In this document: in pieces, positions 1-8,434 of the stretch
Layout of the letters: every line of letters begins with the position of its first letter
Numbering within the stretch: position 1 is the stretch's first letter
NCBI GenBank assembly: GCA_001314705.1
Contig: LJSU01000001.1
Location: 42,544 to 106,543, forward strand
DNA from: Rhodobacteraceae bacterium HLUCCO07
Lineage (GTDB): Bacteria; Pseudomonadota; Alphaproteobacteria; Rhodobacterales; Rhodobacteraceae
Direction: 5' to 3'
DNA length: 64,000 nucleotides
Program-made: the position numbers and the translations under genes
Notes under the pieces: generated by a model
Database searches by the model: none
Told to the model about the DNA's origin: nothing
Seen by the model: only the letters and a program-made list of their open reading frames with translations

Positions 1-1
1 C

Positions 2-289
2 TTTTCCCTGATGGAAGAGGGTGCGCGCCTCTTTCTCGAAGGCATCACCCGCGAAATGGAACCTGCGCTCGACGATCTGCGCAATTTCTCGGAAGAGGTC
101 CAGCCGGGGCTGCGCCGCTTCGTCGAGGAAATGGGGCCTGCGCTCGGTGAAATTTTCGGCAAGATCGATGATTTCACCGTCTATCATCCGCCCGAGATGT
201 TGCCCAATGGCGATATCATCATTCGGCGCAAGACCCCGCTCGAACCACGGCAGGATGAGGACGCCGGTGACGGAGAGATCGAGCTCTAG
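2..289 (+). CDS. Small conserved Rhodobacteraceae protein, 5'-partial
   Basis: The reading frame is open to the left edge of the window, so the true start (probably with a signal peptide) lies upstream; a methionine codon exists at 11. The visible part is acidic, with two near-repeats rich in MEPAL/MGPAL and a C-terminal segment PPEMLPNGDIIIRRK. Proteins with this ending are common in Rhodobacteraceae and are often labelled 'AAA+ family ATPase', but no Walker motif is visible and that label has no support here. Function unknown. It converges on the aminotransferase gene. Confidence 0.6.
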   Translation, partial: FSLMEEGARLFLEGITREMEPALDDLRNFSEEVQPGLRRFVEEMGPALGEIFGKIDDFTVYHPPEMLPNGDIIIRRKTPLEPRQDEDAGDGEIEL

Positions 290-341
290 GGAACGCCGAA
301 AGGCCCGTTGCGAACCCGTGCACGAAATGCCTGGCGATCGG

Positions 342-1514
342 TCAGATCTGGGCCTGTGCGAAATCGACGAGCTCCTTGAGCGCCTTGCCGAAGGCGGAAT
401 CCTCGATCGTCATCGCGACCCGGATATGCCCCGCCGCCGCCGCGCCGAAACTTTCGCCCGGCATCACCGCGATGTGGCGTTCGTTCAGCAGTTTCTCGGC
501 GAAGGTTGACCCGCTCATCCCCGTCGCTCGGATATCGAGCATCAGATACATCGCCCCCTGTGGCGGCACCAGTTGCAGCGCGTTCTGGCCGGCCAGCACA
601 TCAAGCGCGATCTCGCGCCGCCGCCGGAAAGGTGCGGCCACCTCTTCCTCGGGGCCGGTTCCGCGGCGCAGCGCGAAAAGTGCGGCGTCCTGGATATAGC
701 CCGCCACGCCATAGGTCGTGTGGGTCGAAAGGTTGATCATATGCGCCACCGCCTCTTGCGGCCCCACGACCCAGCCGATGCGGCTGCCGGTCATGGCATG
801 GCTTTTCGACATCGACCCCACGACCAGCGTGCGCTCGGACATGCCCGGGATCGCGCGGATCGACAGATGCGCCCCGTCCCAGACCTGGGTGTCATATACC
901 TCGTCCGAGATGACCCAGATGTCGCGTTTGCGCGCCACCCCGGCAATCCCGTCCAGCGTTTCGCGGGAATAGATGACCCCGGTCGGGTTGTTGGGCGTGT
1001 TGATCATAAGAGAAGCGGCGCCCCCGGCCGCCGCCGCATCGATATCGGCCGGGTCGGGCTGAAACCCGTTCTCGGGCCGTGCAGCCACGGGGCAGGGCGT
1101 GGCACCCGCGCCCCGGATCGTGCCGGGGTAGGTGGCGTAGTAGGGATCGATGAAAAGCGCCTTCTGGCCCGGATCGCACAGCGCCATATGCGCCGCGAAA
1201 AGCCCTGATTGCCCGCCCGGCGTGACCAGCACGTTGTCGCGCGTGGTCTTCACGCCGCTCGCCGCCTCGATCCGCGCCGCCACCTCGTCGCGCAGCGCGG
1301 GAATGCCCGGAATGTCGGCATAGCCGGTATGGCCGGCCAGCGCCGCGCGGTGCATCTCGTCGAGGATGGCCGGATCGGTGCGGATGTCATGCTCGCCGAT
1401 GGTCAGTTCGGTCACATCGACGCCGGCCGACTTCATTTCGCGCGCCTTGAAGAACAAGTCCCACCCGCCTGATGCGTCGGGCGTCAATGTCGTGATCCGC
1501 TGTGAAAGCGCCAT
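342..1514 (-). CDS. Class I/II pyridoxal-phosphate aminotransferase
   Basis: A 390-residue fold-type I aminotransferase, the usual length for the family. NTPNNPTG lies at residues 172-179, SDEVYD at 203-208 (Asp to the pyridine nitrogen, Tyr to the PLP hydroxyl), and the Schiff-base lysine is K237 in SMSKSHAMTG, followed by SRIGW (Arg binding substrate carboxylate). Cytosolic. The substrate cannot be read from sequence; aspartate- and aromatic-type enzymes share these motifs. AGGAGA sits 8 nt before the ATG. It is divergent from the cysS leader region, so the two promoters share about 100 bp. Confidence 0.9.
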   Translation of the reverse strand: MALSQRITTLTPDASGGWDLFFKAREMKSAGVDVTELTIGEHDIRTDPAILDEMHRAALAGHTGYADIPGIPALRDEVAARIEAASGVKTTRDNVLVTPGGQSGLFAAHMALCDPGQKALFIDPYYATYPGTIRGAGATPCPVAARPENGFQPDPADIDAAAAGGAASLMINTPNNPTGVIYSRETLDGIAGVARKRDIWVISDEVYDTQVWDGAHLSIRAIPGMSERTLVVGSMSKSHAMTGSRIGWVVGPQEAVAHMINLSTHTTYGVAGYIQDAALFALRRGTGPEEEVAAPFRRRREIALDVLAGQNALQLVPPQGAMYLMLDIRATGMSGSTFAEKLLNERHIAVMPGESFGAAAAGHIRVAMTIEDSAFGKALKELVDFAQAQI

Positions 1515-1579
1515 GCCGGGAATCTCCTGTGGTGAAGTCGGCTCATGCAGCAGAGGCGCGGGGGGATTGTCAATCGCTC

Positions 1580-1608
1580 TTGGCAGGGGCCGTGGAATCT
1601 CCTAATGT
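1580..1608 (+). promoter_or_regulatory. Candidate sigma-70 promoter of the cysS leader
   Basis: TTGGCA (1580-1585), a 17-nt spacer and TAATGT (1603-1608). The -35 box is good and the -10 box weak. Initiation 6-8 nt after the -10 would fall at about 1614-1616, making the leader ORF at 1616 essentially leaderless. That would fit alphaproteobacterial trp leaders, and it would explain why no good ribosome binding site precedes it. Confidence 0.35.
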
Positions 1609-1615
1609 CGCGCCC

Positions 1616-1657
1616 ATGAACGCAACCTGCATCATCATCTGCTGTATTATCGGCTGA
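1616..1657 (+). CDS. Cys/Ile-rich leader peptide upstream of cysS
   Basis: A 13-codon ORF, MNATCIIICCIIG, with codons TGC ATC ATC ATC TGC TGT ATT ATC: three Cys and five Ile in 13 residues. It is too short to be a functional enzyme and is followed within 5 nt by paired alternative hairpins. The next genes are cysS (Cys-tRNA charging) and cimA (isoleucine precursor synthesis), whose products match the two enriched amino acids. Interpreted as an attenuation leader; no database support could be checked. Confidence 0.6.
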   Translation: MNATCIIICCIIG

Positions 1658-1661
1658 CATA

Positions 1662-1704
1662 GGTCGGGTCTCCCGACCGCCGGGCGGGTTGTTCTTCTGT
1701 TTCC
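1662..1704 (+). promoter_or_regulatory. Putative transcription attenuator (alternative hairpins)
   Basis: GGTCGGG (1662-1668) pairs perfectly with CCCGACC (1672-1678). The same CCCGACC can instead pair with GGGCGGG (1682-1688, one mismatch) to form a hairpin followed by the T-rich run TTGTTCTTCTGTTT. The two structures exclude each other. A ribosome at the leader stop codon (1655-1657) would cover the first arm and favour the terminator; a ribosome stalled at the Cys or Ile codons would leave the first arm free and favour the antiterminator. Confidence 0.55.
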
Positions 1705-1762
1705 TCTTCGAAATGAAATTGCTAAGCCCGCCGCGCAGCCGCACGCGAGGGCAAAAGGCATC

Positions 1763-3199
1763 ATGACCGAGATCAAGCTTTACAATACCCGGACCCGCAA
1801 GAAAGAGCGGTTCGAGCCGATCGACCCCGACAATGTGCGGATGTATGTCTGTGGCCCCACGGTCTATGACCGTGCGCATCTGGGCAATGCGCGGCCCGTC
1901 GTGGTGTTCGACGTGCTTTTCCGGCTCCTGCGCCATGTCTATGGGCCCGATCACGTGACTTATGTGCGCAATTTCACCGACGTCGATGACAAGATCAACG
2001 CCCGCGCCGCCGAGTCGGGGCGAGAGATTTCCCAGATCACCGCCGAGACGACGCAATGGTTCCTCGAAGACATGGGCGAGCTGGGCGCGCTCGAACCCAC
2101 TCATATGCCCCGCGCGACGCAGTACATCCCGCAGATGGTGGCGATGATCGAGGATCTGATCGAGAAGGGCCACGCCTACGAGGCCGAGGGCCACGTGCTC
2201 TTTGCCGTCGATTCGTGGCGCGAGAAATATGGCAGGCTCTCGGGTCGATCGGTCGATGACATGATCGCCGGCGCCCGGGTCGAAGTCGCCCCCTACAAGC
2301 GCAACCCGATGGATTTCGTCCTGTGGAAACCCTCCACGCCCGACCTGCCGGGCTGGGACTCGCCCTGGGGCCGCGGCCGCCCCGGCTGGCATATCGAATG
2401 CTCGGCCATGGCCTATGAATTGCTGGGCGAAAGCTTTGACATCCACGGCGGCGGCAATGACCTGATGTTCCCCCACCACGAGAACGAGATCGCCCAAAGC
2501 TGCTGCGCCCACCCCGAAGGTGATTTCGCGCGCTACTGGATGCACAACGAGATGCTGCAGGTCGAGGGCAAGAAGATGTCCAAGAGCCTGGGCAATTTCT
2601 TCACCGTGCGCGATTTGCTCGACCAGGGCGTCCCGGGTGAGGTGATCCGCTTCGTGATGCTGTCGACGCATTACCGCAAGCCGATGGATTGGACGGAAGA
2701 GAAGAAGAAGATGGCTCATGGCCATCTCACACACTTGTACCGACTCCAGAAGAATTACCTGACAACCGAGTTGGCGGACGAAGACATCCCGGCCTTGGTG
2801 GATGAGCAACTGGTCGAGGCGCTCGCCAGTGATTTGAACACTCCTGAAGCGATGTTTCGGCTAGGAGAGTTGCGAAAGGAGGCGGAACGGTTCCCGAAAA
2901 AGGACTCCGAACCGATACGAAGACTTTTCGCCAGTATCCGGTTTCTCGGCTTTAAGGATCTCGACCCGAATAGGCTCAAAAGAAGTTCATCCATTTATGG
3001 CGCAATCGACGAGGTTCTGCTTGGAGGTCAAATAGCTGAACTCAAGAAAGCACGCGCAGAAAAGGATTGGTCGACTGCAGATGCAATTCGCGCAAGGCTG
3101 GTGGACGCCGGTGTTAAAGTGAAGATTAGTGGGGACAATCGTGTCAGCTACGAACTGAGCGCGGACTTCGACCCGGCCAAACTCAAGGCCCTGGAATGA
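1763..3199 (+). CDS. cysS: Cysteinyl-tRNA synthetase
   Basis: A 478-residue class Ia synthetase charging tRNA-Cys. Zinc-ligand Cys30 is in [10 protein letters not shown], the HIGH-like motif HLGN is at 39-42, WHIECSAM and HHENEIAQS supply further zinc ligands, and KMSKS is at 271-275. A DALR-type anticodon-binding region and C-terminal tail follow. AAAGG precedes the ATG by 5 nt. From about base 2690 onward the codon usage is visibly less GC-biased than the catalytic core, although the frame stays intact, suggesting a recombinant 3' segment. It is preceded by the Cys/Ile leader and followed by cimA. Confidence 0.97.
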   Translation: MTEIKLYNTRTRKKERFEPIDPDNVRMYVCGPTVYDRAHLGNARPVVVFDVLFRLLRHVYGPDHVTYVRNFTDVDDKINARAAESGREISQITAETTQWFLEDMGELGALEPTHMPRATQYIPQMVAMIEDLIEKGHAYEAEGHVLFAVDSWREKYGRLSGRSVDDMIAGARVEVAPYKRNPMDFVLWKPSTPDLPGWDSPWGRGRPGWHIECSAMAYELLGESFDIHGGGNDLMFPHHENEIAQSCCAHPEGDFARYWMHNEMLQVEGKKMSKSLGNFFTVRDLLDQGVPGEVIRFVMLSTHYRKPMDWTEEKKKMAHGHLTHLYRLQKNYLTTELADEDIPALVDEQLVEALASDLNTPEAMFRLGELRKEAERFPKKDSEPIRRLFASIRFLGFKDLDPNRLKRSSSIYGAIDEVLLGGQIAELKKARAEKDWSTADAIRARLVDAGVKVKISGDNRVSYELSADFDPAKLKALE

Positions 3200-3235
3200 T
3201 GCGCCGCGCAACAGAGGTTCGCGCCCGGCCCGAGG

Positions 3236-3300
3236 GTGGGGGCGTATTCGCCCCCGCCCTGGGGGGCGGGTCGGGGGCGAACCGGAACGCAAGCGTTCCG
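3236..3300. repeat. Extragenic palindromic element between cysS and cimA
   Basis: Nested hairpins: GGGGGCG/CGCCCCC, then CCGCCC/GGGCGG-type pairing, then a perfect CCGGAACGC-AA-GCGTTCCGG hairpin, leading into GGGGAAATATTCGAAAAGG just before cimA. Its architecture resembles the elements at about 20279 and 35150. It may terminate or attenuate cysS readthrough into cimA. Confidence 0.55.
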
Positions 3301-3325
3301 GGGAAATATTCGAAAAGGTGCACCG

Positions 3326-4942
3326 ATGACTGAACGCCTCTACATCTACGACACCACCCTGCGCGACGGCCAGCAAACCCAGGGCGTGCAATTCTCCACC
3401 CCCGAGAAACAGGCCATCGCGAAAACCCTCGACGCGCTTGGCGTCGATTACATCGAGGGGGGCTGGCCGGGTGCCAACCCCACCGACAGCGCGTTTTTCC
3501 AGGAAGCCCCGCAAACCCGTGCCACCTTCACGGCCTTCGGCATGACCAAGCGCGCGGGCCGCAGCGCCGAGAATGACGACGTTCTGGCCGAGGTGATGAA
3601 CGCAGGCACGTCCGCCGTCTGCCTCGTTGGCAAGACCCACGATTTCCACGTCGAAAAGGCGCTTGGCATCACGCTTGAGGAAAACCTCGAGAACATCCGC
3701 GCCAGCATCGCACACATGGTCGCGCTGGGCCGCGAGGCGCTGTTCGACGCCGAGCATTTCTTCGACGGCTACAAGGCCAACGCGCCTTACGCGCTCGAAT
3801 GCGTACTGGCCGCCCATGAGGCCGGCGCGCGCTGGGTTGTGCTCTGCGACACCAATGGCGGCACGCTGCCCGCCGAGATACAAAACATCACCCGCGCGGT
3901 GATCGAGGCGGGCGTGCCGGGCGATCACCTTGGCATCCACACCCATAACGATACCGAGAACGCCGTTGCGGGTACGCTGGCGGCCATCGACGCGGGCGCC
4001 CGGCAGGTGCAGGGCACGTTGAACGGGCTGGGCGAACGTTGCGGCAACGCGAACCTGACCACGCTCATCCCCACGCTTCTGCTGAAGGAACCCTATGCCA
4101 GCGCCTTCGAGACCGGCATCACCCATGACGCGCTCAATACCCTGACCCAGGCCAGCCGCCAGCTTGACGACATCCTCAACCGCGTGCCCACCCGGCAGGC
4201 GCCCTACGTGGGCGCCAGCGCCTTTGCCCACAAGGCCGGGCTCCATGCCAGCGCCATCCTCAAGGATCCGACCACCTACGAACACATAGATCCCGAGGCG
4301 GTGGGCAACACCCGCATCATCCCGATGTCCAACCAGGCCGGCCAGTCGAACCTGCGCCGCCGCCTGGCCGAGGCCGGAATCGAAGTGCCGCCCGGTGACC
4401 CCGCGCTGCCTCGCATCCTCGAGGCGATCAAGACGCGCGAGGCGATGGGCTATACCTATGACAGCGCACAGGCCAGTTTCGAGCTGCTGGCGCTGCGCGA
4501 ACTGGGCCGGATGCCCGAGTTTTTCGAGGTCAAGCGCTACAAGGTCACGGTCGAACGGCGCAAGAACAAGTATGATCGCATGGTTTCGCTCTCCGAGGCG
4601 GTGGTGGTCGTCAAGGTCGATGGCGAAAAGAAACTCTCGGTCTCCGAAAGTCTCGACGAAGGCGGATCGGATCGCGGACCGGTCAACGCGCTGTCCAAGG
4701 CGCTGGCCAAGGACCTGGGCCGCTACCAGTCGCTGATCGACGACGTGAAACTGGTGGATTTCAAGGTCCGCATCACGCAAGGCGGCACCGAGGCCGTCAC
4801 CCGCGTCATCATCGACAGCCAGGACGGTCAGGGGCGGCGCTGGTCCACCGTGGGGGTCAGCGCAAATATCGTCGATGCCAGTTTCGAGGCGCTGCTCGAC
4901 GCGGTGAACTGGAAACTCCTGCGCGACAGGGCCTCGGTATGA
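3326..4942 (+). CDS. cimA: (R)-citramalate synthase, CimA type
   Basis: A 538-residue enzyme of the isopropylmalate/homocitrate synthase family. Members of this long class condense pyruvate with acetyl-CoA to citramalate, the threonine-independent entry to isoleucine. The N-terminal TIM barrel starts YDTTLRDGQQTQGV (metal and substrate residues), HTHNDTENAVA holds the metal-binding histidines, and NGLGERCGNANL closes the barrel. A C-terminal LeuA-type dimer/allosteric domain (about residues 400-535) is present. The ATG at 3326 is chosen because homology starts at MTERLYIYDTTLRDG; an in-frame upstream start at 3236 would lie in a palindrome. The related 2-isopropylmalate synthase is less likely because of length and the TTLRDGQQ variant. 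Confidence 0.9.
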   Translation: MTERLYIYDTTLRDGQQTQGVQFSTPEKQAIAKTLDALGVDYIEGGWPGANPTDSAFFQEAPQTRATFTAFGMTKRAGRSAENDDVLAEVMNAGTSAVCLVGKTHDFHVEKALGITLEENLENIRASIAHMVALGREALFDAEHFFDGYKANAPYALECVLAAHEAGARWVVLCDTNGGTLPAEIQNITRAVIEAGVPGDHLGIHTHNDTENAVAGTLAAIDAGARQVQGTLNGLGERCGNANLTTLIPTLLLKEPYASAFETGITHDALNTLTQASRQLDDILNRVPTRQAPYVGASAFAHKAGLHASAILKDPTTYEHIDPEAVGNTRIIPMSNQAGQSNLRRRLAEAGIEVPPGDPALPRILEAIKTREAMGYTYDSAQASFELLALRELGRMPEFFEVKRYKVTVERRKNKYDRMVSLSEAVVVVKVDGEKKLSVSESLDEGGSDRGPVNALSKALAKDLGRYQSLIDDVKLVDFKVRITQGGTEAVTRVIIDSQDGQGRRWSTVGVSANIVDASFEALLDAVNWKLLRDRASV

Positions 4943-4949
4943 GCGCGCC

Positions 4950-5945
4950 ATGATCGCCCGGATACTGATTTTCCTCGGCATCTCGGTCCTGATCTATTTC
5001 GGGATCGCCTTCGGCATGATCCTGTCGCAATCCCCGGATCGCGAGACGCCCGCGGGCCAATCCCTCGATTTCGCGGGTCTCTATGCCGGACAGGATGCGG
5101 TGCCAGAGGATGATCCGCGCATGCGTCGTGAGCAGGTGGAAATGCCCGATGGCACAAGGCTTGCGGTCACCCATGTCTTGCCGGATGCGTCCTCTCTCGA
5201 CGATGTGCCACTTGTCATCATGCTCCATGGCTCGGGCTGGCATGGCGGGCAATTCGACGCGCTGGCCTGGAAGCTGCGCGACCTCGCCGAGGTCAAGGCG
5301 GTCACTCTGCGCGGCCACGGGGCCGACCCGGTGCGCCGTGGCGATGTGGATTATGTCGGCCAGTTCGAGGACGATCTCGCGCATCTGATCAGCGAGACCC
5401 CGGGTCGGCGCGTGGTGCTTCTGGGGCACAGTTCGGGAGGCGGTCTGGTTGTCCGGATGGCAGGTGGGGCGCATGGTGATCTGATCGACGAGGCCATTCT
5501 GCTGGCCCCGTTCCTGCAATATGACGCGCCGATGACGCGCGACAATTCCGGCGGTTGGGCGCATCCGCTGATCCGGCGGATCATCGGGCTTTCGATGCTG
5601 AACATGGTGGGGATACACGCGCTTGACCACCTGACGGCAATCCAGTTCGCGATGCCGCGCGCTGTGCTTGACGGTCCCATGGGCCACATGGCCACCACCG
5701 CCTATAGCTGGCGACTAAACCAGAGCTTTGCACCCCGCCGGGACTGGCGGGCGGACGTAGCCGCCTTGCCCGACTTCCTGTTGATCGCGGGCGGCAATGA
5801 CGAAGCCTTTGACGCCACGGGATATGAGCCGGTCCTGTCGGAGGTCACGGACCGTGGCCGTTACGTCGTTGTGCCGGGGGTTGGGCATCTTGGCATCGTG
5901 GATCATCCCGAAACCCTGGCCGAAATCCGAAACGTGTTGCAATGA
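4950..5945 (+). CDS. Alpha/beta-hydrolase (lysophospholipase-like), membrane-anchored
   Basis: 331 residues. The first 25 form one hydrophobic segment (signal anchor), after which a serine-hydrolase fold follows. MLHGSGWHGG is the oxyanion region, GHSSGGG carries the nucleophile Ser161, GGNDEAFD is the likely acid strand and PGVGHLGIV the catalytic His. The active domain probably faces the periplasm. It starts 7 bp after cimA and its stop overlaps the next gene (ATGA), so it is probably cotranscribed with both. Substrate unknown. Confidence 0.85.
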   Translation: MIARILIFLGISVLIYFGIAFGMILSQSPDRETPAGQSLDFAGLYAGQDAVPEDDPRMRREQVEMPDGTRLAVTHVLPDASSLDDVPLVIMLHGSGWHGGQFDALAWKLRDLAEVKAVTLRGHGADPVRRGDVDYVGQFEDDLAHLISETPGRRVVLLGHSSGGGLVVRMAGGAHGDLIDEAILLAPFLQYDAPMTRDNSGGWAHPLIRRIIGLSMLNMVGIHALDHLTAIQFAMPRAVLDGPMGHMATTAYSWRLNQSFAPRRDWRADVAALPDFLLIAGGNDEAFDATGYEPVLSEVTDRGRYVVVPGVGHLGIVDHPETLAEIRNVLQ

Positions 5946-6703
5946 GCGAGGATATCGCCGCCTGCGCCGCGATCGTTGAAAAGGGCGATCCGCATCGCTT
6001 CCGTGCCACCATGGCCGCGCCCGTGCCCGCGCGCGAGAAGCTTTTCCCGCTCTATGCCTTCAATGTCGAAGTGTCGCGTGCGCCCTGGGTCACGTCCGAG
6101 CCGGGTATCGCCGAGATTCGCCTCCAGTGGTGGATCGAGGCGCTTGAAGAAATCGCTGCGGGCGGCGCTGTGCGGCGGCACGAGGTGGTGCTTCCGCTGG
6201 CGCTCAACCTCAGCGCCGACCAGGCCCGCGCGCTCATCCCGCTTATCGAGGCGCGGGCCTGGGATATCTATTCCGATCCGTTTGCCAGCGATGCGGCCCT
6301 TGTCGATTACCTTGCCGACACGTCCGCCCGCCTGGTGCAGGTGGCAAGCGGCATGCTGGGGCAGGGGGGCGAGGCGGCAGCGCAGGGTGCCGGGCTGGCC
6401 CTCGGGGTGGCGAACTGGCTGACTGCGGTGCCGGCACTCAAGGCGGCAGGACGCCATCCGCTGCCCGATGACAGCGACGCGGGCATCCGGGTGCTCGCCG
6501 AGGCGGGGCTCGATCACCTGGCCCAGTCGCGCCGCACATCCATTCCGCGATCCATGCGTCCGGCCTTCCTGCCCATGGCAGGCGTGGCCCGGATGCTCCG
6601 GGCTGCCCATGCCAGGCCGGATCGCGTGCGCAAGGGAACGCTCGACTCCCCGTTTCGTGCGCGTCTGTCGCTGATGAAAACCGCCCTCACCGGACGGTGG
6701 TAG
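5942..6703 (+). CDS. Squalene/phytoene synthase family protein
   Basis: 253 residues with the all-alpha head-to-head prenyl synthase fold: PLYAFNVEVSR, IRLQWWIEALEEI and a later SDPFASDAALVDYLADTS. The canonical DxxxD metal motifs of true phytoene synthases are not clear (QWWIEAL replaces one), so it may be a non-catalytic NDUFAF6-like member rather than a carotenoid enzyme. Its ATG overlaps the preceding stop by 4 nt, indicating translational coupling. No other carotenoid genes are nearby. Confidence 0.8.
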   Translation: MSEDIAACAAIVEKGDPHRFRATMAAPVPAREKLFPLYAFNVEVSRAPWVTSEPGIAEIRLQWWIEALEEIAAGGAVRRHEVVLPLALNLSADQARALIPLIEARAWDIYSDPFASDAALVDYLADTSARLVQVASGMLGQGGEAAAQGAGLALGVANWLTAVPALKAAGRHPLPDDSDAGIRVLAEAGLDHLAQSRRTSIPRSMRPAFLPMAGVARMLRAAHARPDRVRKGTLDSPFRARLSLMKTALTGRW

Positions 6704-6706
6704 GCC

Positions 6707-7933
6707 TCAGGCCAGCTCGTCCTTTCGGCTGAACCAGAACCAGATCAGCGCCCCGCCCGCCAACACGAGAAACGGCGCCATCGCAAAGTTGACACTGGCC
6801 CAACCGGACATTGCATCTCCGCCCGAGCAGTTCATCAGCCCGCCACTGGCCAGCGACGCCACGGTCACGCCGCCGAACACGATGAGGTCGTTCATGCCCT
6901 GCATCCGGCCGCGCTCCTCGGGGGTGTGCGCCCCGGCGAGCATGGTCGTCGCGCCGATGAAGCCGAAATTCCACCCCAAGCCGAGAAGGATCAGCGCGAT
7001 ATAGAAATTCTCAAGCTCCACACCCTGAAGTGCCACCGCGCCCGCCCCCGCAAGGATCGCAAGACCCGTGGCCACGATGGTCTTGACCCCGAACCTTGCG
7101 ATCAGGTGCCCGGTAAAGAAACTGGGCACATACATCGCGAGAACATGCGCCGTCACGATATCCGCCGCCGTGCCTGTGTCGAACCCGCAGCCCACCACCG
7201 CAAGCGGCGTCGAGGTCATCACCAGGTTCATCAGTGCATAGGACACCATCGCGCAGATCACCGACACCGCGATGATCGGTGTGGTGATCAACTCTCGCCG
7301 CGTGCGGCCACGTGCGCTGCCCGGCTTGGGCGCCGGGGGTTTGGGAATGTCGAGGAAGAGAAACAGCGCCGAGCCCAGTACATTGACGAGGATCACCGCC
7401 AGATAGGTGCCCATGAAGGTGATGACCATCGCGTCGGCGGTGAATTTCACCAGCTGCGGCCCGATGATCGCCGCGGCCAGGCCGCCGGCCATCACATAGG
7501 AAATCGCCTTGGGCCGGAACGCTTCGCTCGCCGTGTCGGCCGCGGCAAAGCGATAGAAACCATGCGCCGACATGTAGACCCCGGTCAGAAGCGAGCCGAA
7601 GAGGAAGATCGGAAAGGACGCGGTATAGAGCCCATAGGCCCCCACGACCCCGCCCAGGGCACCAAAGCTCGCCCCGAGGAAGAATCCCGCACGCCGACCG
7701 TATTTCTGCATGATCCCGGAGACCGGCGTCGCCGCCAGCATCGAGCCCAGCACGATCAGCGAGATCGGCAGCGTCGCCCAGCACGGGTTCGGCGCCAGCG
7801 ACTGCCCGGCCAGCCCGCCGATGGTAAAGATCATCGGCATCTGCGCGCCCAGAAACGCCTGCGCGAGAACGAGAATCATCACGTTGCGCCGGGCGCGGCG
7901 GTCATCGACGGGGGAAAGGACGGCATCTGTCAT
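6707..7933 (-). CDS. MFS transporter
   Basis: About 408 residues with roughly 12 hydrophobic helices; cytoplasmic membrane. The start is placed at the ATG of MTDAVLSPVDDRRARRNV because the longer frame begins at a TTG with a poor context. GLGWNFGFIGATTML and HTPEERGRMQGMNDL resemble the second-half signature of drug or solute facilitators. Substrate unknown. The gene converges on the squalene synthase-like gene with a 3-bp gap. A perfect 12-bp palindrome lies 36 bp upstream of the start and may be its operator. Confidence 0.88.
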   Translation of the reverse strand: MTDAVLSPVDDRRARRNVMILVLAQAFLGAQMPMIFTIGGLAGQSLAPNPCWATLPISLIVLGSMLAATPVSGIMQKYGRRAGFFLGASFGALGGVVGAYGLYTASFPIFLFGSLLTGVYMSAHGFYRFAAADTASEAFRPKAISYVMAGGLAAAIIGPQLVKFTADAMVITFMGTYLAVILVNVLGSALFLFLDIPKPPAPKPGSARGRTRRELITTPIIAVSVICAMVSYALMNLVMTSTPLAVVGCGFDTGTAADIVTAHVLAMYVPSFFTGHLIARFGVKTIVATGLAILAGAGAVALQGVELENFYIALILLGLGWNFGFIGATTMLAGAHTPEERGRMQGMNDLIVFGGVTVASLASGGLMNCSGGDAMSGWASVNFAMAPFLVLAGGALIWFWFSRKDELA

Positions 7934-7969
7934 GCCAAATCGCCTACCCCGAAGCTTCAGGGGCTGCAA

Positions 7970-7999
7970 GCGTCACATTGCATGTTCGCAATGTGACGC
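7970..7999. promoter_or_regulatory. Perfect 12-bp inverted repeat, candidate operator
   Basis: GCGTCACATTGC (7970-7981), 6-nt spacer ATGTTC, GCAATGTGACGC (7988-7999). It lies upstream of the minus-strand MFS gene and about 205 bp upstream of tatA. There is no T-run on either side, so an operator is more likely than a terminator. Confidence 0.5.
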
Positions 8000-8205
8000 C
8001 ACGCCTTGTGCGGCTGTCCGGGGAACGGGCCTGTTGCACTTGCCGGGCCGCAGCACAGCGTTAAAGGCAATAAAATCGGCTTCAACCCGGCCCGTGCGTC
8101 CTATTGCGTCTTTCATCCCGGCGCGCGAGGGATTAGATAAGCTGTCACAATTCACCGGGCGCGTGGCGGTATCGACCGTGCACCCCCGGACTAGGGAGAA
8201 GTCAA

Positions 8206-8427
8206 ATGCTCAACAATATCGGCCTTCCGGGCCTCCTGCTCATCGCCGTCGTCGTGCTTGTGCTGTTCGGTCGCGGCAAGATCAGCTCGCTCATGGGCGA
8301 GGTCGGCAAAGGCATCACCGCCTTCAAGAAAGGCGTGAAAGACAGCACTGACGAACTTGAAAACCAGGCCGCCAACGAGGCCAAGGACGTCACGCCCGAA
8401 AACGAAAAAGACAAAGACAAGGTCTGA
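8206..8427 (+). CDS. tatA: Sec-independent protein translocase TatA
   Basis: 73 residues. A short N-terminal membrane helix ([20 protein letters not shown]) with the FGRGKI hinge is followed by an amphipathic helix ([18 protein letters not shown]) and an acidic/lysine tail. It forms the pore-like component for export of folded proteins at the inner membrane. First gene of tatABC; AGGGAGAAG lies before the ATG. Confidence 0.97.
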   Translation: MLNNIGLPGLLLIAVVVLVLFGRGKISSLMGEVGKGITAFKKGVKDSTDELENQAANEAKDVTPENEKDKDKV

Positions 8428-8434
8428 ACCCTCC

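Noticed and set aside
2987..4981. 664-residue minus-strand ORF across cimA
   Set aside because: Antisense shadow of cimA: Arg/His/Gly-rich with no domain, caused by GC-rich codon bias. Similar shadows cross cysS (1484-2809), the CoxL-type gene (39985-42171) and tatC.
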